Counted from the stretch's first letter, positions 33,067-42,076 are shown. The stretch: 64,000 bases of DNA from SSC4 sp964642445 (GCA_964642445.1 CAZXQZ010000001.1:1-64000), one strand, 5' to 3'. Notes: generated from the sequence alone by a model not told the origin. Made by a program: numbers and translations.

Positions 33067-35220
33067 ATGGACCGGGCCTACGCCACGACGCACGAATACC
33101 TGGAAGAGACCTGGCGTCTGCTGGCCATGCGCCTGCATCGCCTGGTACTACGCATGCGCCTGCTGCGCGGCAGCAGTGCGGACGAGGCCTTCCTGGGGCT
33201 GTTCCTGTCCGACGAGGAGATCGATACGGTGCTGCACGGGCTGCATGGCGCGACCGTGCCGGTGGGTGACGATGACATCGAGCTGCAAACGGCGGTCAAC
33301 GCTCTGGCGGCCGAGATCGATGCACGCCTGGCCGTGACACCGGGCACGCTGCGACCCCAGACCCTGGCCCGGCTGTTCGACCTGGCACCGGATGCCGTCG
33401 AGCTGCTGCTGCTCCTGCTGGCCCCGGAAGTGGACAGCCGCTTTGCGCGCGTCTATGCCTATCTGCAGGACGACGTCAGCCGGCGTTACCTGACGCCGGG
33501 CCTGGCCTTGCAGCTCCTGGCCGGTCTGTCCGCCGCCGAGGGCGCCGGCCGCGGGCTCTTCACCCCCGATTCACCGCTCGTGCGCCAGCGCCTCATGCGC
33601 GTGTGCGACGAATGCGAGAACCGGCACGTGCCACTCATCGATCGCCCGCTCAAGCTGGACGACCGGATCGTCGAATTTCTGTTGGAGCACGACAGCCTCG
33701 ATCCTGTTCTGACGGACCTGGCCGGCGTGTCCTGGCCGGCCGAAACGACCGCCGGGCCGGGTGTCGAGCCGGCACTGCACCAGCAGCTGCAGCACGTCGT
33801 CGACCTGTGGCAGCGTGGGGAAACCGCCCCCGTGTTCATTTGGGGACGGCCCGGCAGTGGCAAGAGCCAGGCGGCCGCGGCGCTGGCTGCGGCGCTGGCG
33901 CGCCCGCTGTTGACGCTCGACGCCGCCCGACTGGCCGTGCGCCCGGCCGACACCATCGCCGGTCTCATACAGGCGGCGGTACGCGAGACCCGTCTGCGCC
34001 AGGGCGTGCTGCACGTGCGCTACGCCGATGCGTTGGACAGTGCCAGCCGCGCCGTCGTGCTGGCGCACCTGGGGCCGGGGATGGTTATGACCGCCCAGGC
34101 GGCCTGGGCCCTGCACGACCAGGCGGTCAAACCGATCGTTCTCCATATTCCGGTGCCGGCGTTTGGCCAACGGCAGGCGCTGTGGCGCACGTCACTCAAC
34201 GGGCAAGCGCCGCCCGGTGATTCACTGCCGGCGGAGCTGGCCGGACGCTTTCGTCTGACACCCGGCCAGATTACCAGTGCCGTGCAGGCGGCGCAGCACC
34301 GCGCCTGGTTACGCGCCGGTCCCACGGCGGTGCCTGACCGGTCCGACCTCTTCGATGGCTGCCGCCAGCAGTCCAACCCTGGCCTGGCGCAACTGGCCAG
34401 AAAAGTGGTATCGCCCTTCGGCTGGTCCGACCTGGTGCTACCCGACGTGCAGAAGGGCCTGCTGCGCGCCATCGAGAGCCAGGTGCGGCACCGGCACATC
34501 GTCTACGAGCAATGGGGTTTCGAGGCCAGGCTGGCCCTGGGCGGTGGGCTCAACGCCCTGTTTACCGGTCCTTCGGGCACGGGCAAGACGATGGCCGCCG
34601 GCATCCTCGCGCACAGCTTGGGCGTCGACCTGTACAAAATTGACCTTTCGGGTGTCGTGAGCAAATACATCGGCGAAACCGAAAAGAACCTCAACCGCAT
34701 CTTCGAGGAAGCAAGCTCGGCCAACGTCGTGCTCTTTTTCGACGAGGCCGATGCCCTGTTCGGCAAACGCTCCGAGGTGAAAGATGCGCACGACCGTTAC
34801 GCCAACATCGAAATCAGTTACCTGCTGCAAAAAATGGAGGAATACGACGGCATCGCCATCCTGGCCACCAACTTCAGCCAAAACCTCGACGAGGCCTTTA
34901 CCCGGCGCATGCACTTCGTCGTCGAGTTCCCGTTTCCGGCCGCGGCCGATCGTGAGCTGATCTGGCGCGGGCTGTTTCCGGCCGAAGCGCCGCGTGCGGA
35001 GGACATCGATTTTGCCTTCCTGGCCAGCCAGTTCGAGCTGAGCGGTGGTCACATCAAAAACTGCGTCGTCACCGCCGCCTTCCTGGCCGCCGCCGAGGGC
35101 CTGCCTATCACCATGCACCACCTGGTGCAGGCGGTTGCGCGCGAGCTCGGCAAACTCGGTCGCCCCCTGACGCGCACCAACTTCGGCGATTTTTACCGCC
35201 TGGCGCGCATACGAGGGTGA
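33067..35220 (+). CDS. eCIS AAA+ ATPase (Afp15/Pvc15-like)
   Basis: This 717-aa protein has two nucleotide-binding regions. The first has a P-loop near residue 258 (IWGRPGSGKSQ) but a weak Walker B. The second is a full AAA+ module: GPSGTGKT near 501, SGVVSKYIGETEKNL (pore loop and helix), VVLFFDEADALFGKR (Walker B) near 555, then ILATNFSQNLDEAFTRRM with sensor 1 and Arg-finger residues. Afp15/Pvc15-type ATPases are needed for assembly or for loading cargo before export. The start lies four bp after the tape-measure stop. This gene is a main marker that separates eCIS from phage tails and type VI systems. Confidence 0.94.
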   Translation: MDRAYATTHEYLEETWRLLAMRLHRLVLRMRLLRGSSADEAFLGLFLSDEEIDTVLHGLHGATVPVGDDDIELQTAVNALAAEIDARLAVTPGTLRPQTLARLFDLAPDAVELLLLLLAPEVDSRFARVYAYLQDDVSRRYLTPGLALQLLAGLSAAEGAGRGLFTPDSPLVRQRLMRVCDECENRHVPLIDRPLKLDDRIVEFLLEHDSLDPVLTDLAGVSWPAETTAGPGVEPALHQQLQHVVDLWQRGETAPVFIWGRPGSGKSQAAAALAAALARPLLTLDAARLAVRPADTIAGLIQAAVRETRLRQGVLHVRYADALDSASRAVVLAHLGPGMVMTAQAAWALHDQAVKPIVLHIPVPAFGQRQALWRTSLNGQAPPGDSLPAELAGRFRLTPGQITSAVQAAQHRAWLRAGPTAVPDRSDLFDGCRQQSNPGLAQLARKVVSPFGWSDLVLPDVQKGLLRAIESQVRHRHIVYEQWGFEARLALGGGLNALFTGPSGTGKTMAAGILAHSLGVDLYKIDLSGVVSKYIGETEKNLNRIFEEASSANVVLFFDEADALFGKRSEVKDAHDRYANIEISYLLQKMEEYDGIAILATNFSQNLDEAFTRRMHFVVEFPFPAAADRELIWRGLFPAEAPRAEDIDFAFLASQFELSGGHIKNCVVTAAFLAAAEGLPITMHHLVQAVARELGKLGRPLTRTNFGDFYRLARIRG

Positions 35221-35236
35221 ATTCTTAGCGGCTTCT

Positions 35237-35304
35237 ACCACACAGCACGCAGAGGCACACAGAAAAATATAAAATTTTTGTGTGTTTTGTGCGCTCTCTG
35301 TGGT
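35237..35304. repeat. Imperfect A/T-rich-loop inverted repeat before effector gene
   Basis: The arms ACCACACAGCACGCAGAGGC... (from 35237) and ...GCGCTCTCTGTGGT (to 35304) can pair imperfectly around a central AAAAATATAAAATTTTT. The ACCACAGAG/CTCTGTGGT ends resemble dispersed elements seen in many GC-rich genomes. It sits between the ATPase gene and the effector gene. Confidence 0.55.
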
Positions 35305-35321
35305 TCAATACTAACCCGATC

Positions 35322-38300
35322 ATGCCGAACAAAACCAGGGCGCCGGCCCAGCCACAACCGGCATCCACCCCAGAGCCACCGTCGTCGCAGGCGGAGTCGC
35401 TGCGCGCCGGCCGGCCGGTGGTGCCTTTGACCGGTCTGCGCGACCTGCCGCGGGCGGATGCCGGGCGCATGGGTGGCAAGGGCGCGGCCATGCGTGCCCT
35501 GCAGCGTTTGGCCGGCAACCAGGCGGTGGCGCAGCGGTTTGTTGCGCCCGTCGATGGGAGTGCGGCCGCCATGGAAGGGCAGGCCGCACCGGTTGACGTG
35601 GGTGAAACCCAGACCGGTGAGACAGGTCCCCGCCAGGACGAGCTGGGTCGTCCCCTGGCGGCGCCTCCGACCAGTCCGCTGGCGCGCGCAGCAGCAGTGC
35701 AGGAAGCGCACCAGGCGGCGCAGCGGGTTGCCGCGTCGGCCGAGCCCGAATTTGCCCGTTCGGTGGACCTGCGGCCGGCGATGGCTGCCCCCGTCCAGGC
35801 ACCGGCTGCCGTTCTCACCGATCTGCCCGCAGCAGCACCCAACGTCGCGCCGGAAGCAGTCTCGATGGATGCCCAGGCTGCCGAACAGGCTGCAACCGAG
35901 ACCCAGACCGATGAAGCGGCGGCCCAGCTGGCCGAGGCTGCGCCGGCGGCTGACGCGGCGGCGCCAGCCGCCGAGCTGGCGGCCATGGACGAAGTCGGAG
36001 AAGAGGCGCAGGCCGAAGCGGCCAGCGCTGCCGAAGGGGCTGACGCGGCTGCGGAAGGTGGCCCGGGTCCTGCCAACGCGAGTGCCGTGGTCGAGCAGGC
36101 CATGTCCTCCCTGGCCACGCCAGCCGCCCAGGTGGCATCCCTGGTCGGGCAGCGCGTGGCCTTTGCCCCCACGCCGGTCGAGCGCTCCCGCCAGCCGCGC
36201 CTGGTCTTCGAGGCGGCACAAAAACGTGCGGCGAGTGAGGCCCTGGCGGCCGCCTTTGTTGCGCGCAACGCCTTCCACGCCCAGAACCTGGTGACCCTCG
36301 GCATGACTGCGCCGCCGCGTATTCTGGCCGTGGCAGCCGCGGCCAAGGCCGAGATCGACACTGCGGTGGCACAGAACATCGCCCAGGCCCAGGCCGCCAT
36401 TGCCGCCGCGCGCGAGCAGGCCAGCGCCGAAGCGGCGGCCGCGACCGAAGCGATCGGCGCCCAGCGTGACCAGGCCATCGAGCTGATCTTCAGTGCCTCC
36501 GACACCGCCCTGGCCGAGGTCGACACCGCCTACACCGATGCCAGCGCCCTGCTCGACCAGGGCGAGAGCGACCAGGTCGCCAACATCGAACAGGCCTATG
36601 TCGCGTGGGATCCCTCGTTCCGCGCCGTGGGTGACGAGGTGGGTGACGAAGGCATTGCCACCGCCGAGACCCGCGCCCAGGCCTGGTTGGCACAGCGCAA
36701 CGGCGAAAGCAGCGTGCTCGACGGCCCGATCCACGACAACCGGCTGGAAGCGCGGGCCGATGCCGCACGGTCGGTGGCCAAAGAGTACAAGAAGGGCATC
36801 AAACAGGAGGCCGACAAACAGGCCGACAGTGTGCAGCAGGGCAAACCGGCCGCGCTGGACATGGTGCGTAACGCCGCCCAGGAGGCGCGCGACGCCCTCG
36901 ACCAACACTGGGACGCCATGTTCGACGCCCTGACGCAGTCCGAGGACAGCGCCGTCACCCAGATCGAGGACAGCGCCGAACGTCTGATTGGCGCGACGCA
37001 GTCGGGCCTGGAAACGACACTGGCCAGCCTGGACGGCCAGGCGGCGGCCGAGGTCGCGCGCCTGCTGGCCTTTGGGGCAAGCCAGAAGGTCGCCATCGAC
37101 GACCAGGCGGCACAGGCGATCACTGCCCTGGTGACCGGTGCCGGTGAGGCGGTCGACGGCTTCAACCAGGCCCTGCACGAGTTCGTAGCGACAGCCCTGG
37201 CCACCGAAGCGCCGGACGAGGTGGCCTTGACGCCGGTGCTGGGCGAACTGCAGGGGCAGGTCGACACCCTGGCCATGACCCTCATGCAGCAGCTGGACGC
37301 CGGCATTACGGCTTCCGAAGAAGGTGTGCGCAGCGGCGGGCTGGCCGCGGTTGACAGCACCAACGCCATTGGCCAGAGCGCTGTGGCGCAGGCCCAGGCG
37401 ACCGCCAGCACGTACTCGGACAGCGCCGCGTCGATGCGTGCCGAGGCTGAGAGCGGTTTCAGCCAGCTGGCCGAGGGGCATCAGACCACGGTCGATACCG
37501 CCAGTACCACGGCCATCGACGGGTTCGACACCACCGGCCTGGCGCTGGAGGATACCTTCTTCCAGATTGGTGATCGCGTCACCGCCAATTTCGAGAACAG
37601 CCGCAGCGAGCTGAAGACCGGCCTGCAGCGCGAAGGGTTGAAGAACCTCGGCGGTGACATCACGAAATACGCCGACGAAGCCGCAGCCGCTGTCCAGCCG
37701 CGCTGGAAGAAAGTGGTCAAGTGGGTCATCACGATTGCCGTGATTATTGCGGCCATTGCCATCACCATTGTCACGGCCGGTGCGGGCGGGGTTGTGGGCG
37801 GCATCCTGATCGGTGCGGCGGTCGGTGGCCTGGCCGGCGCGACGATCCAGGTGGGGCACAACCTGGTCGATGGCAAGAAATGGAGCGATGGGGTTGGTAA
37901 GGCCTTCGTCGTTGGTGCAATTGGCGGGGCGTTCGGCGGTATTGGCGGAGCGCTGGCCAAGGGTGTGACCAACGTGGGTCTCAAGGTGGCCACCGAAGTG
38001 GGCGTCGATGCGATCGGAGGGATCGTCGGCAACATCGCCGTGGGCGATCCGATCACGCTCGAAGGCATCGTCATGGGTGCTGCGGTAGGTATTGGCATCA
38101 GCGGTGGTCTGGGGATTGCCGGTGCGTTGAAGGGCAAGATCAAGATCAAGCCACAGGTGGAAATCAAACCACCGGCGGTCACACCGCAAGTCAGCGCGCC
38201 GCGGCCGGCTGGGGTCGACGTGGCCCCGCCGGCGCCGAAGGCGGCCGTGCCCGAAGCACCGGCGCCCAAGCCGGCGGCACCTGAAGCGCCGGCGCCCGCA

Positions 38301-39617
38301 CCCAAATTGACCGCACCTGAAGCACCTGCGCCCAAGGCGGGCGAGGCTCCCGCGGCCGCGAAACCGGCCGAAGCCACGGTGCCGTCCAAGCCGGCAGCTG
38401 AGATGCCGTCGCCCAAGGCGCCCGAGACGGCGCCGCCACTCAAGGCACCGGAAACCGCACCACCGCCCAAGGCACCGGAGACCCCGGCACCCAAACCGGC
38501 GGCCGAAGCACCTGCGCCGAAGCCGGCTGGTCCCGACGTACCGCCCGCGCCCAAGCGCAGCGCACATCCCGATGCGCCCGAAATCGAGCCCGGCGTTGTC
38601 GCCAAGGCAAAAACGGCCAGCGGCCACGAGATCAAGGTGCTCAAGGACGGACGCGTAGCCATCTGCACCACCTGCGATGATCTGCGCCACAAGTACGCCG
38701 CAGACCTGGACAAAAACGGCGATCTCAAGAAGCAGCTGGACGACATCGAAGCCATGGCCGACGAAGTGGCCAAAGCCAAGGCGGTCGAGAAGTTCGACGC
38801 CGACATGATCAAGGCCAAGGCACAGCCAGAGCCGACCGTGCCCAAGGCTGAGCCGGAAGCACCCAAGCCGGAGGCGGAAGCACCCAAGCCAGAGGCCGAA
38901 GCGCCCAAGCCAGAGGCCGAGGCACCTAAACCAGAACCAGAGGCACCCAAGCCCGAGCCAGAAGCTCCAAAGCCAGAAGCACCGAAGCCGGAAACACCGA
39001 GCGGGCCGCTCACGGATGTCGAGTGGCGGAAACTAATCGACAACCCGCCTCCGGGCAAGACCGCAGACGACATGCGATTCGCACGGCATCAACAGAACTC
39101 GAAGAATCCACTGCCGCGTGACAAATGGGAACAAGCCAAGGAACAGCTCGACGAAAACCGGGCGCGCGGTCGCGCCGACGAAGACAGCACCCTGGACGCC
39201 GCTGGCGTTGAGAAAAACAACTATGCCACTGACAATGCCGGCAATCCGCGCGATGTGGTACAATACGAAGTGGATGGGGTGACCACCAGGCCAGATGGCA
39301 TCACCGACACCAAGGTCGTCGACATCAAGTCGATCGATGAGGGCACAATCTTCTACACCGAGCAGCTGCGGGCACAGAAGAAGGGCGCTCAATCGGGCGC
39401 AATTGGTGGCAAAAAACGCGACCTGGCCGTTGTACTCAGCAATCCAGAACCCGCCAAAGTCCGCCCCAGTGATCCATTGGCCGACAACGCGGCGGTCCTG
39501 CACCGCAATCCCACGACTGGTCAATGGTCGAAGTGGGATAAGAGACTGAACCGGGGTGCGGGAGGCTGGCGTGAAATCAGCGAAAGTGATGCCAAGAAGG
39601 CGCTGGGAAACGAGTGA
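35322..39617 (+). CDS. eCIS-associated effector-like protein with C-terminal PD-(D/E)xK-type toxin domain
   Basis: This 1431-aa protein has modular polymorphic-toxin layout. Near residues 57-72 it has MRALQRLAGNQAVAQRF, like the short motif at the start of eCIS-linked DUF4157 proteins, but no DUF4157 protease is seen. A very Ala-rich coiled-coil body (about 180-790) follows, then a hydrophobic Gly/Ala stretch (about 797-930). After it come Pro/Ala/Lys repeats, a domain with GHEIKVLKDGRVAICTTCDD (about 1100-1170), KPEAEAP repeats, and a C-terminal domain from about 1230. The last contains TTRPDGITDTKVVDIKSID, which fits a D...DxK nuclease core. An immunity-like gene follows 40 bp later. The ATG at 35322 has only a weak ribosome-binding site. 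Confidence 0.75.
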   Translation: MPNKTRAPAQPQPASTPEPPSSQAESLRAGRPVVPLTGLRDLPRADAGRMGGKGAAMRALQRLAGNQAVAQRFVAPVDGSAAAMEGQAAPVDVGETQTGETGPRQDELGRPLAAPPTSPLARAAAVQEAHQAAQRVAASAEPEFARSVDLRPAMAAPVQAPAAVLTDLPAAAPNVAPEAVSMDAQAAEQAATETQTDEAAAQLAEAAPAADAAAPAAELAAMDEVGEEAQAEAASAAEGADAAAEGGPGPANASAVVEQAMSSLATPAAQVASLVGQRVAFAPTPVERSRQPRLVFEAAQKRAASEALAAAFVARNAFHAQNLVTLGMTAPPRILAVAAAAKAEIDTAVAQNIAQAQAAIAAAREQASAEAAAATEAIGAQRDQAIELIFSASDTALAEVDTAYTDASALLDQGESDQVANIEQAYVAWDPSFRAVGDEVGDEGIATAETRAQAWLAQRNGESSVLDGPIHDNRLEARADAARSVAKEYKKGIKQEADKQADSVQQGKPAALDMVRNAAQEARDALDQHWDAMFDALTQSEDSAVTQIEDSAERLIGATQSGLETTLASLDGQAAAEVARLLAFGASQKVAIDDQAAQAITALVTGAGEAVDGFNQALHEFVATALATEAPDEVALTPVLGELQGQVDTLAMTLMQQLDAGITASEEGVRSGGLAAVDSTNAIGQSAVAQAQATASTYSDSAASMRAEAESGFSQLAEGHQTTVDTASTTAIDGFDTTGLALEDTFFQIGDRVTANFENSRSELKTGLQREGLKNLGGDITKYADEAAAAVQPRWKKVVKWVITIAVIIAAIAITIVTAGAGGVVGGILIGAAVGGLAGATIQVGHNLVDGKKWSDGVGKAFVVGAIGGAFGGIGGALAKGVTNVGLKVATEVGVDAIGGIVGNIAVGDPITLEGIVMGAAVGIGISGGLGIAGALKGKIKIKPQVEIKPPAVTPQVSAPRPAGVDVAPPAPKAAVPEAPAPKPAAPEAPAPAPKLTAPEAPAPKAGEAPAAAKPAEATVPSKPAAEMPSPKAPETAPPLKAPETAPPPKAPETPAPKPAAEAPAPKPAGPDVPPAPKRSAHPDAPEIEPGVVAKAKTASGHEIKVLKDGRVAICTTCDDLRHKYAADLDKNGDLKKQLDDIEAMADEVAKAKAVEKFDADMIKAKAQPEPTVPKAEPEAPKPEAEAPKPEAEAPKPEAEAPKPEPEAPKPEPEAPKPEAPKPETPSGPLTDVEWRKLIDNPPPGKTADDMRFARHQQNSKNPLPRDKWEQAKEQLDENRARGRADEDSTLDAAGVEKNNYATDNAGNPRDVVQYEVDGVTTRPDGITDTKVVDIKSIDEGTIFYTEQLRAQKKGAQSGAIGGKKRDLAVVLSNPEPAKVRPSDPLADNAAVLHRNPTTGQWSKWDKRLNRGAGGWREISESDAKKALGNE

Positions 39618-39657
39618 CCAGTAGTCTTCCGATAAAGGAGCGTTCAGGGAGACACCC

Positions 39658-40404
39658 ATGGCTGATACGGTCCGTGCTGCGATCATAACGACCATGCCAC
39701 TGCGCACTGTCCAGGCCATTAGCTGTTTGCTCGACGCGCTGGAACGAGTGCCGGCATTGATGCCTACGCATTGGGGGCTCGACGAGCGAGCACGTGAGCC
39801 CTACACACGCGCATCAATGGAAACAGCCATCACCGCGCTGGATGACGACTACTACGTGCCGGGATTCGTCCGGCGAAAACCTCCTCGTTACCAGGGTTAT
39901 TTTTCGGCAAACAACGTCGGTCTCAAGTATGTGAAGATTCAATTCAGCGCGCCGCGCGCAAAGGATTTGTCCGACATCTTCTTATTGGGTGAGACTCTGG
40001 CAGAGCAACTGAAGGCGGAATTCGGCGTGGTTCATCCAATTTGGCAGGAAGGTGAGGGCGGACAGTGGTACAGTGAGGCCGCTGTGGTCGACGTCGAAGA
40101 ACTGCAATCCTGTGGTCCCCAGGCTGTGGCGGCGCGCACGTGGTTCGGACCGCACATGATACGGCTGATTGGCCGTGATGTTCTGAGTCGTATCGGCTCT
40201 CCCGTGCAGGATACCTCATGGGGTGGCGTGCAGCTAGATCTGGTAGAGTCACCCTGGCAGGCTGGTTTCGAAACGCTGCGTGACCGCCAACTTGCCGTCA
40301 TGGCTGCTTTACAGCCAACGGGTGTGTTCGGTGATTTCGCGACCCCATTCGACTGCAAAGCGGGTCCCCAGTGGCGGCCCATACCAACGCCGGCTGCTGA
40401 ATGA
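39658..40404 (+). CDS. Candidate immunity protein for the effector
   Basis: This 248-aa soluble protein of unknown family follows the effector gene by 40 bp in the same direction, with AAAGGAG and GGGAGA before its ATG. It is acidic and aromatic-rich (THWGLDERAREPYTRA, DDDYYVPGFVRRKPPRYQGYF, GVVHPIWQEGEGGQWYS, RTWFGPHMIRLIGRDV, VQLDLVESPWQAGFETL), which is common among polymorphic-toxin immunity proteins. Its base composition is less GC-rich than the eCIS genes, suggesting recruitment together with the toxin C-terminus. The assignment rests on context. It could also be an unrelated conserved protein or a chaperone. Confidence 0.5.
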   Translation: MADTVRAAIITTMPLRTVQAISCLLDALERVPALMPTHWGLDERAREPYTRASMETAITALDDDYYVPGFVRRKPPRYQGYFSANNVGLKYVKIQFSAPRAKDLSDIFLLGETLAEQLKAEFGVVHPIWQEGEGGQWYSEAAVVDVEELQSCGPQAVAARTWFGPHMIRLIGRDVLSRIGSPVQDTSWGGVQLDLVESPWQAGFETLRDRQLAVMAALQPTGVFGDFATPFDCKAGPQWRPIPTPAAE

Positions 40405-40442
40405 CTGCCTGTCACACTCAGACGAACGAGGAATGATCATCT

Positions 40443-41090
40443 ATGCCGGACACTGACATTGTGCAGCGACTGCGTAGGGCCAGCGCGAACGATGAAGAAC
40501 TGGCTGACATCGATATCTCCGGCGTCGATCTGCAGCGCATGGATTTGTCCGGTTTGACGGTAGACAGGCTGATTGCACACGCTGCCAGACTCGAGGGGAC
40601 GTTGTTCATTGGAGCCAGGTTCATCGAAGCCGATTTTTCCGACGCCCGGCTGAACAACACCGATTTTTCTCAGGCTGTGATCGGGCTTTCCAGTTTCAAC
40701 GGCGCATCTCTACGAGAAGCAACACTGGTCAATGCGATATTCACGATCGGGTTCTGCCAGAGTGCCGATCTGGAAGGTGCAGATTTGAGCGGTGCCAGGC
40801 TTTCGGGCACCGTGTTCGCTGGCAGTCGACTGGCAGGTGCCGACCTTCATGCGGTGAAGGCCGATCACGTCGACTTCAGTAGTACATCGTTGGTCGCAGC
40901 CGATTTGCACGATTCTGATTTCCGTCACGCGTCGTTTCGCGGGGCCGATTTGAGCCAGACCAACCTATCAGGGTCAGACTGCAGCCACGCCGACTTTCGT
41001 GAGGCGGTCCTGGACGGTGCAGTCTGGACCGGTACACGCTTGCACGATGCTCAGTTCGATGCCGGCGTGACACCCGCATCAGGTAATTGA
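40443..41090 (+). CDS. Pentapeptide-repeat protein, possible second immunity
   Basis: This 215-aa protein has about 25 pentapeptide A(D/N)LXX-type repeats from about residue 20 to 205 (FIEADFSDARLNNTDFSQA, ADLEGADLSGARLSGTVFAG, ADLSQTNLSGSDCSHADF). The fold is a right-handed quadrilateral beta-helix. Some relatives mimic DNA and protect gyrase, and others occur as toxin-immunity genes. Lying 38 bp after the candidate immunity gene, it may protect against the DNA-targeting toxin domain or serve another cargo; this is inference. Fold recognition is firm, function is not. Confidence 0.88.
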   Translation: MPDTDIVQRLRRASANDEELADIDISGVDLQRMDLSGLTVDRLIAHAARLEGTLFIGARFIEADFSDARLNNTDFSQAVIGLSSFNGASLREATLVNAIFTIGFCQSADLEGADLSGARLSGTVFAGSRLAGADLHAVKADHVDFSSTSLVAADLHDSDFRHASFRGADLSQTNLSGSDCSHADFREAVLDGAVWTGTRLHDAQFDAGVTPASGN

Positions 41091-41096
41091 ATCGGC

Positions 41097-41786
41097 ATGT
41101 CAAGACCCAGCACGCCTGCCCTGGTTTCCACGCTGCAAACCATCACCTATTTTAGACACCTGGCCCCAGACCTGCTCGGGCGCCTGGCCGGCGTGGCTAT
41201 CTGGCAGGAGTACGCGCCCGGTGCGCTGGTATTCCTGGAAGGTGACGAATCCTCCAGCCTCTACATCGTACATGCCGGCTGGCTGAAAGTCGTCAAATAT
41301 GCCGCCGATGGGCGGGAGCAGATTCTGCGCTTCATCGGACCCGGTGAGGTTTTTAATGAGGCCGGTGCTTTCATCCGCCGGCCCAATCCCGCCACGGCAA
41401 TGGCCCTCGAACATGCCGGTATCTGGCTGCTGCACCGCGAGACGGTGCGTCCCCTGCTTGCCGCCCATCCCGAGGTCTTGCTGCAGGTCGTCGAAAACAT
41501 GGCCGAGCGTATCGCCTACCTGGCTGGCCTGGTCGCCGAGCTCTCACTGCACAGCGTGGAGACCCGCCTGGCCCGCCTGCTGCTAACCGGTGCGGCGGGT
41601 GACATCGTTCCCCGCCAGCGCTGGACCACCCAGGCCGAGCTGGCCGCCCGCCTGGGCACCGTGCCCGACGTGCTCAGCCGCGCCCTGCGCAGCCTGGCCG
41701 ACGCCGGGCTGATCCGCGTCGAGCGCCAGCAGATCACCATCCTCGACCGCGCCGGGCTGGTGGCGCGTGCTGATTTGGACGAGTGA
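41097..41786 (+). CDS. Crp/Fnr-family transcriptional regulator
   Basis: This 229-aa regulator has an N-terminal cNMP-type effector barrel (LVFLEGDESSSLYIVHAGWLKVVKYAADGREQILRFIGPGEVFNEAGAF) and a C-terminal winged helix (WTTQAELAARLGTVPDVLSRALRSLADAGLIRVE). No cysteine cluster of the Fnr type is present at the N-terminus, so an Fe-S sensor is unlikely; NO or another small effector is possible. Its ATG lies six bp after the pentapeptide stop. It probably controls the downstream membrane-protein gene. The C-terminus ends inside the duplicated sequence bordering an assembly gap. Confidence 0.9.
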   Translation: MSRPSTPALVSTLQTITYFRHLAPDLLGRLAGVAIWQEYAPGALVFLEGDESSSLYIVHAGWLKVVKYAADGREQILRFIGPGEVFNEAGAFIRRPNPATAMALEHAGIWLLHRETVRPLLAAHPEVLLQVVENMAERIAYLAGLVAELSLHSVETRLARLLLTGAAGDIVPRQRWTTQAELAARLGTVPDVLSRALRSLADAGLIRVERQQITILDRAGLVARADLDE

Positions 41787-41991
41787 AAACCCTTCGGGTC
41801 TGCCAAACCCTTCGGGTCTGCGAGACCCGAAGGGTTNNNNNNNNNNNNNNNNNNNNNNNNNNNNNNNNNNNNNNNNNNNNNNNNNNNNNNNNNNNNNNNN
41901 NNNNNNNNNNNNNNNNNNNNNNNNNNNNNNNNNNNNAGTGAAAACCCTTCGGGTCTGCCAAACCCTTCGGGTCTGCGAGACCCGAAGGGTT
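41782..41991. repeat. 55-bp direct duplication flanking a 100-N gap
   Basis: The 55 bases at 41782-41836 are repeated exactly at 41937-41991, with 100 Ns between them (41837-41936). Each copy contains AACCCTTCGGGTCTGC twice in tandem plus an inverted arm. The N-run is a fixed-length scaffold gap, so the duplicate flanks may be one sequence counted twice. Confidence 0.95.
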
Positions 41992-41996
41992 TTTTT
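41961..41996 (+). terminator. Rho-independent terminator after the Crp/Fnr regulator
   Basis: A 14-bp perfect stem (AACCCTTCGGGTCT / AGACCCGAAGGGTT) with a GCG loop is followed by five Ts. It ends transcription from the regulator or from the eCIS tail. The left copy of the repeat carries the same hairpin but is cut by the gap before the T-run. Confidence 0.85.
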
Positions 41997-42064
41997 ACCA
42001 AACCCGATATAAGTCGGCGACTTGCATCCTCACCTGGGCTATGATTCGGCACATAGTCGTTGTC

Positions 42065-42076
42065 CAACGATCGTTG
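42065..42076. promoter_or_regulatory. Palindrome, possible operator before membrane protein gene
   Basis: The 12-bp perfect palindrome CAACGATCGTTG lies about 20 bp before the ATG of the membrane protein gene, just upstream of GGAGGTG. It might be the binding site of the adjacent Crp/Fnr-type regulator; no consensus for this regulator is known to me. Confidence 0.35.

Noticed and set aside
35235..38690. Open frame of 1151 codons on the minus strand, opposite the effector gene
   Set aside because: The translation is an Arg/Gly-rich artefact of Ala/Glu-rich coding on the other strand. No start signal or domain supports it.
35322..39617. DUF4157 metallopeptidase effector
   Set aside because: Only the short LQRLAGNQAV-like motif common near such proteins is present; no HEXXH motif of DUF4157 was found.
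9960..40404. Prophage or R-type tailocin
   Set aside because: No capsid, portal, terminase, integrase, holin or lysin genes are seen, whereas an AAA+ ATPase, DUF4255 cap, two sheaths, two tubes and an effector are present. This combination fits eCIS.
9960..40404. Type VI secretion system
   Set aside because: No TssJLM membrane complex, ClpV or TssBC pair is present; sheaths are of the long one-chain tail-sheath family.
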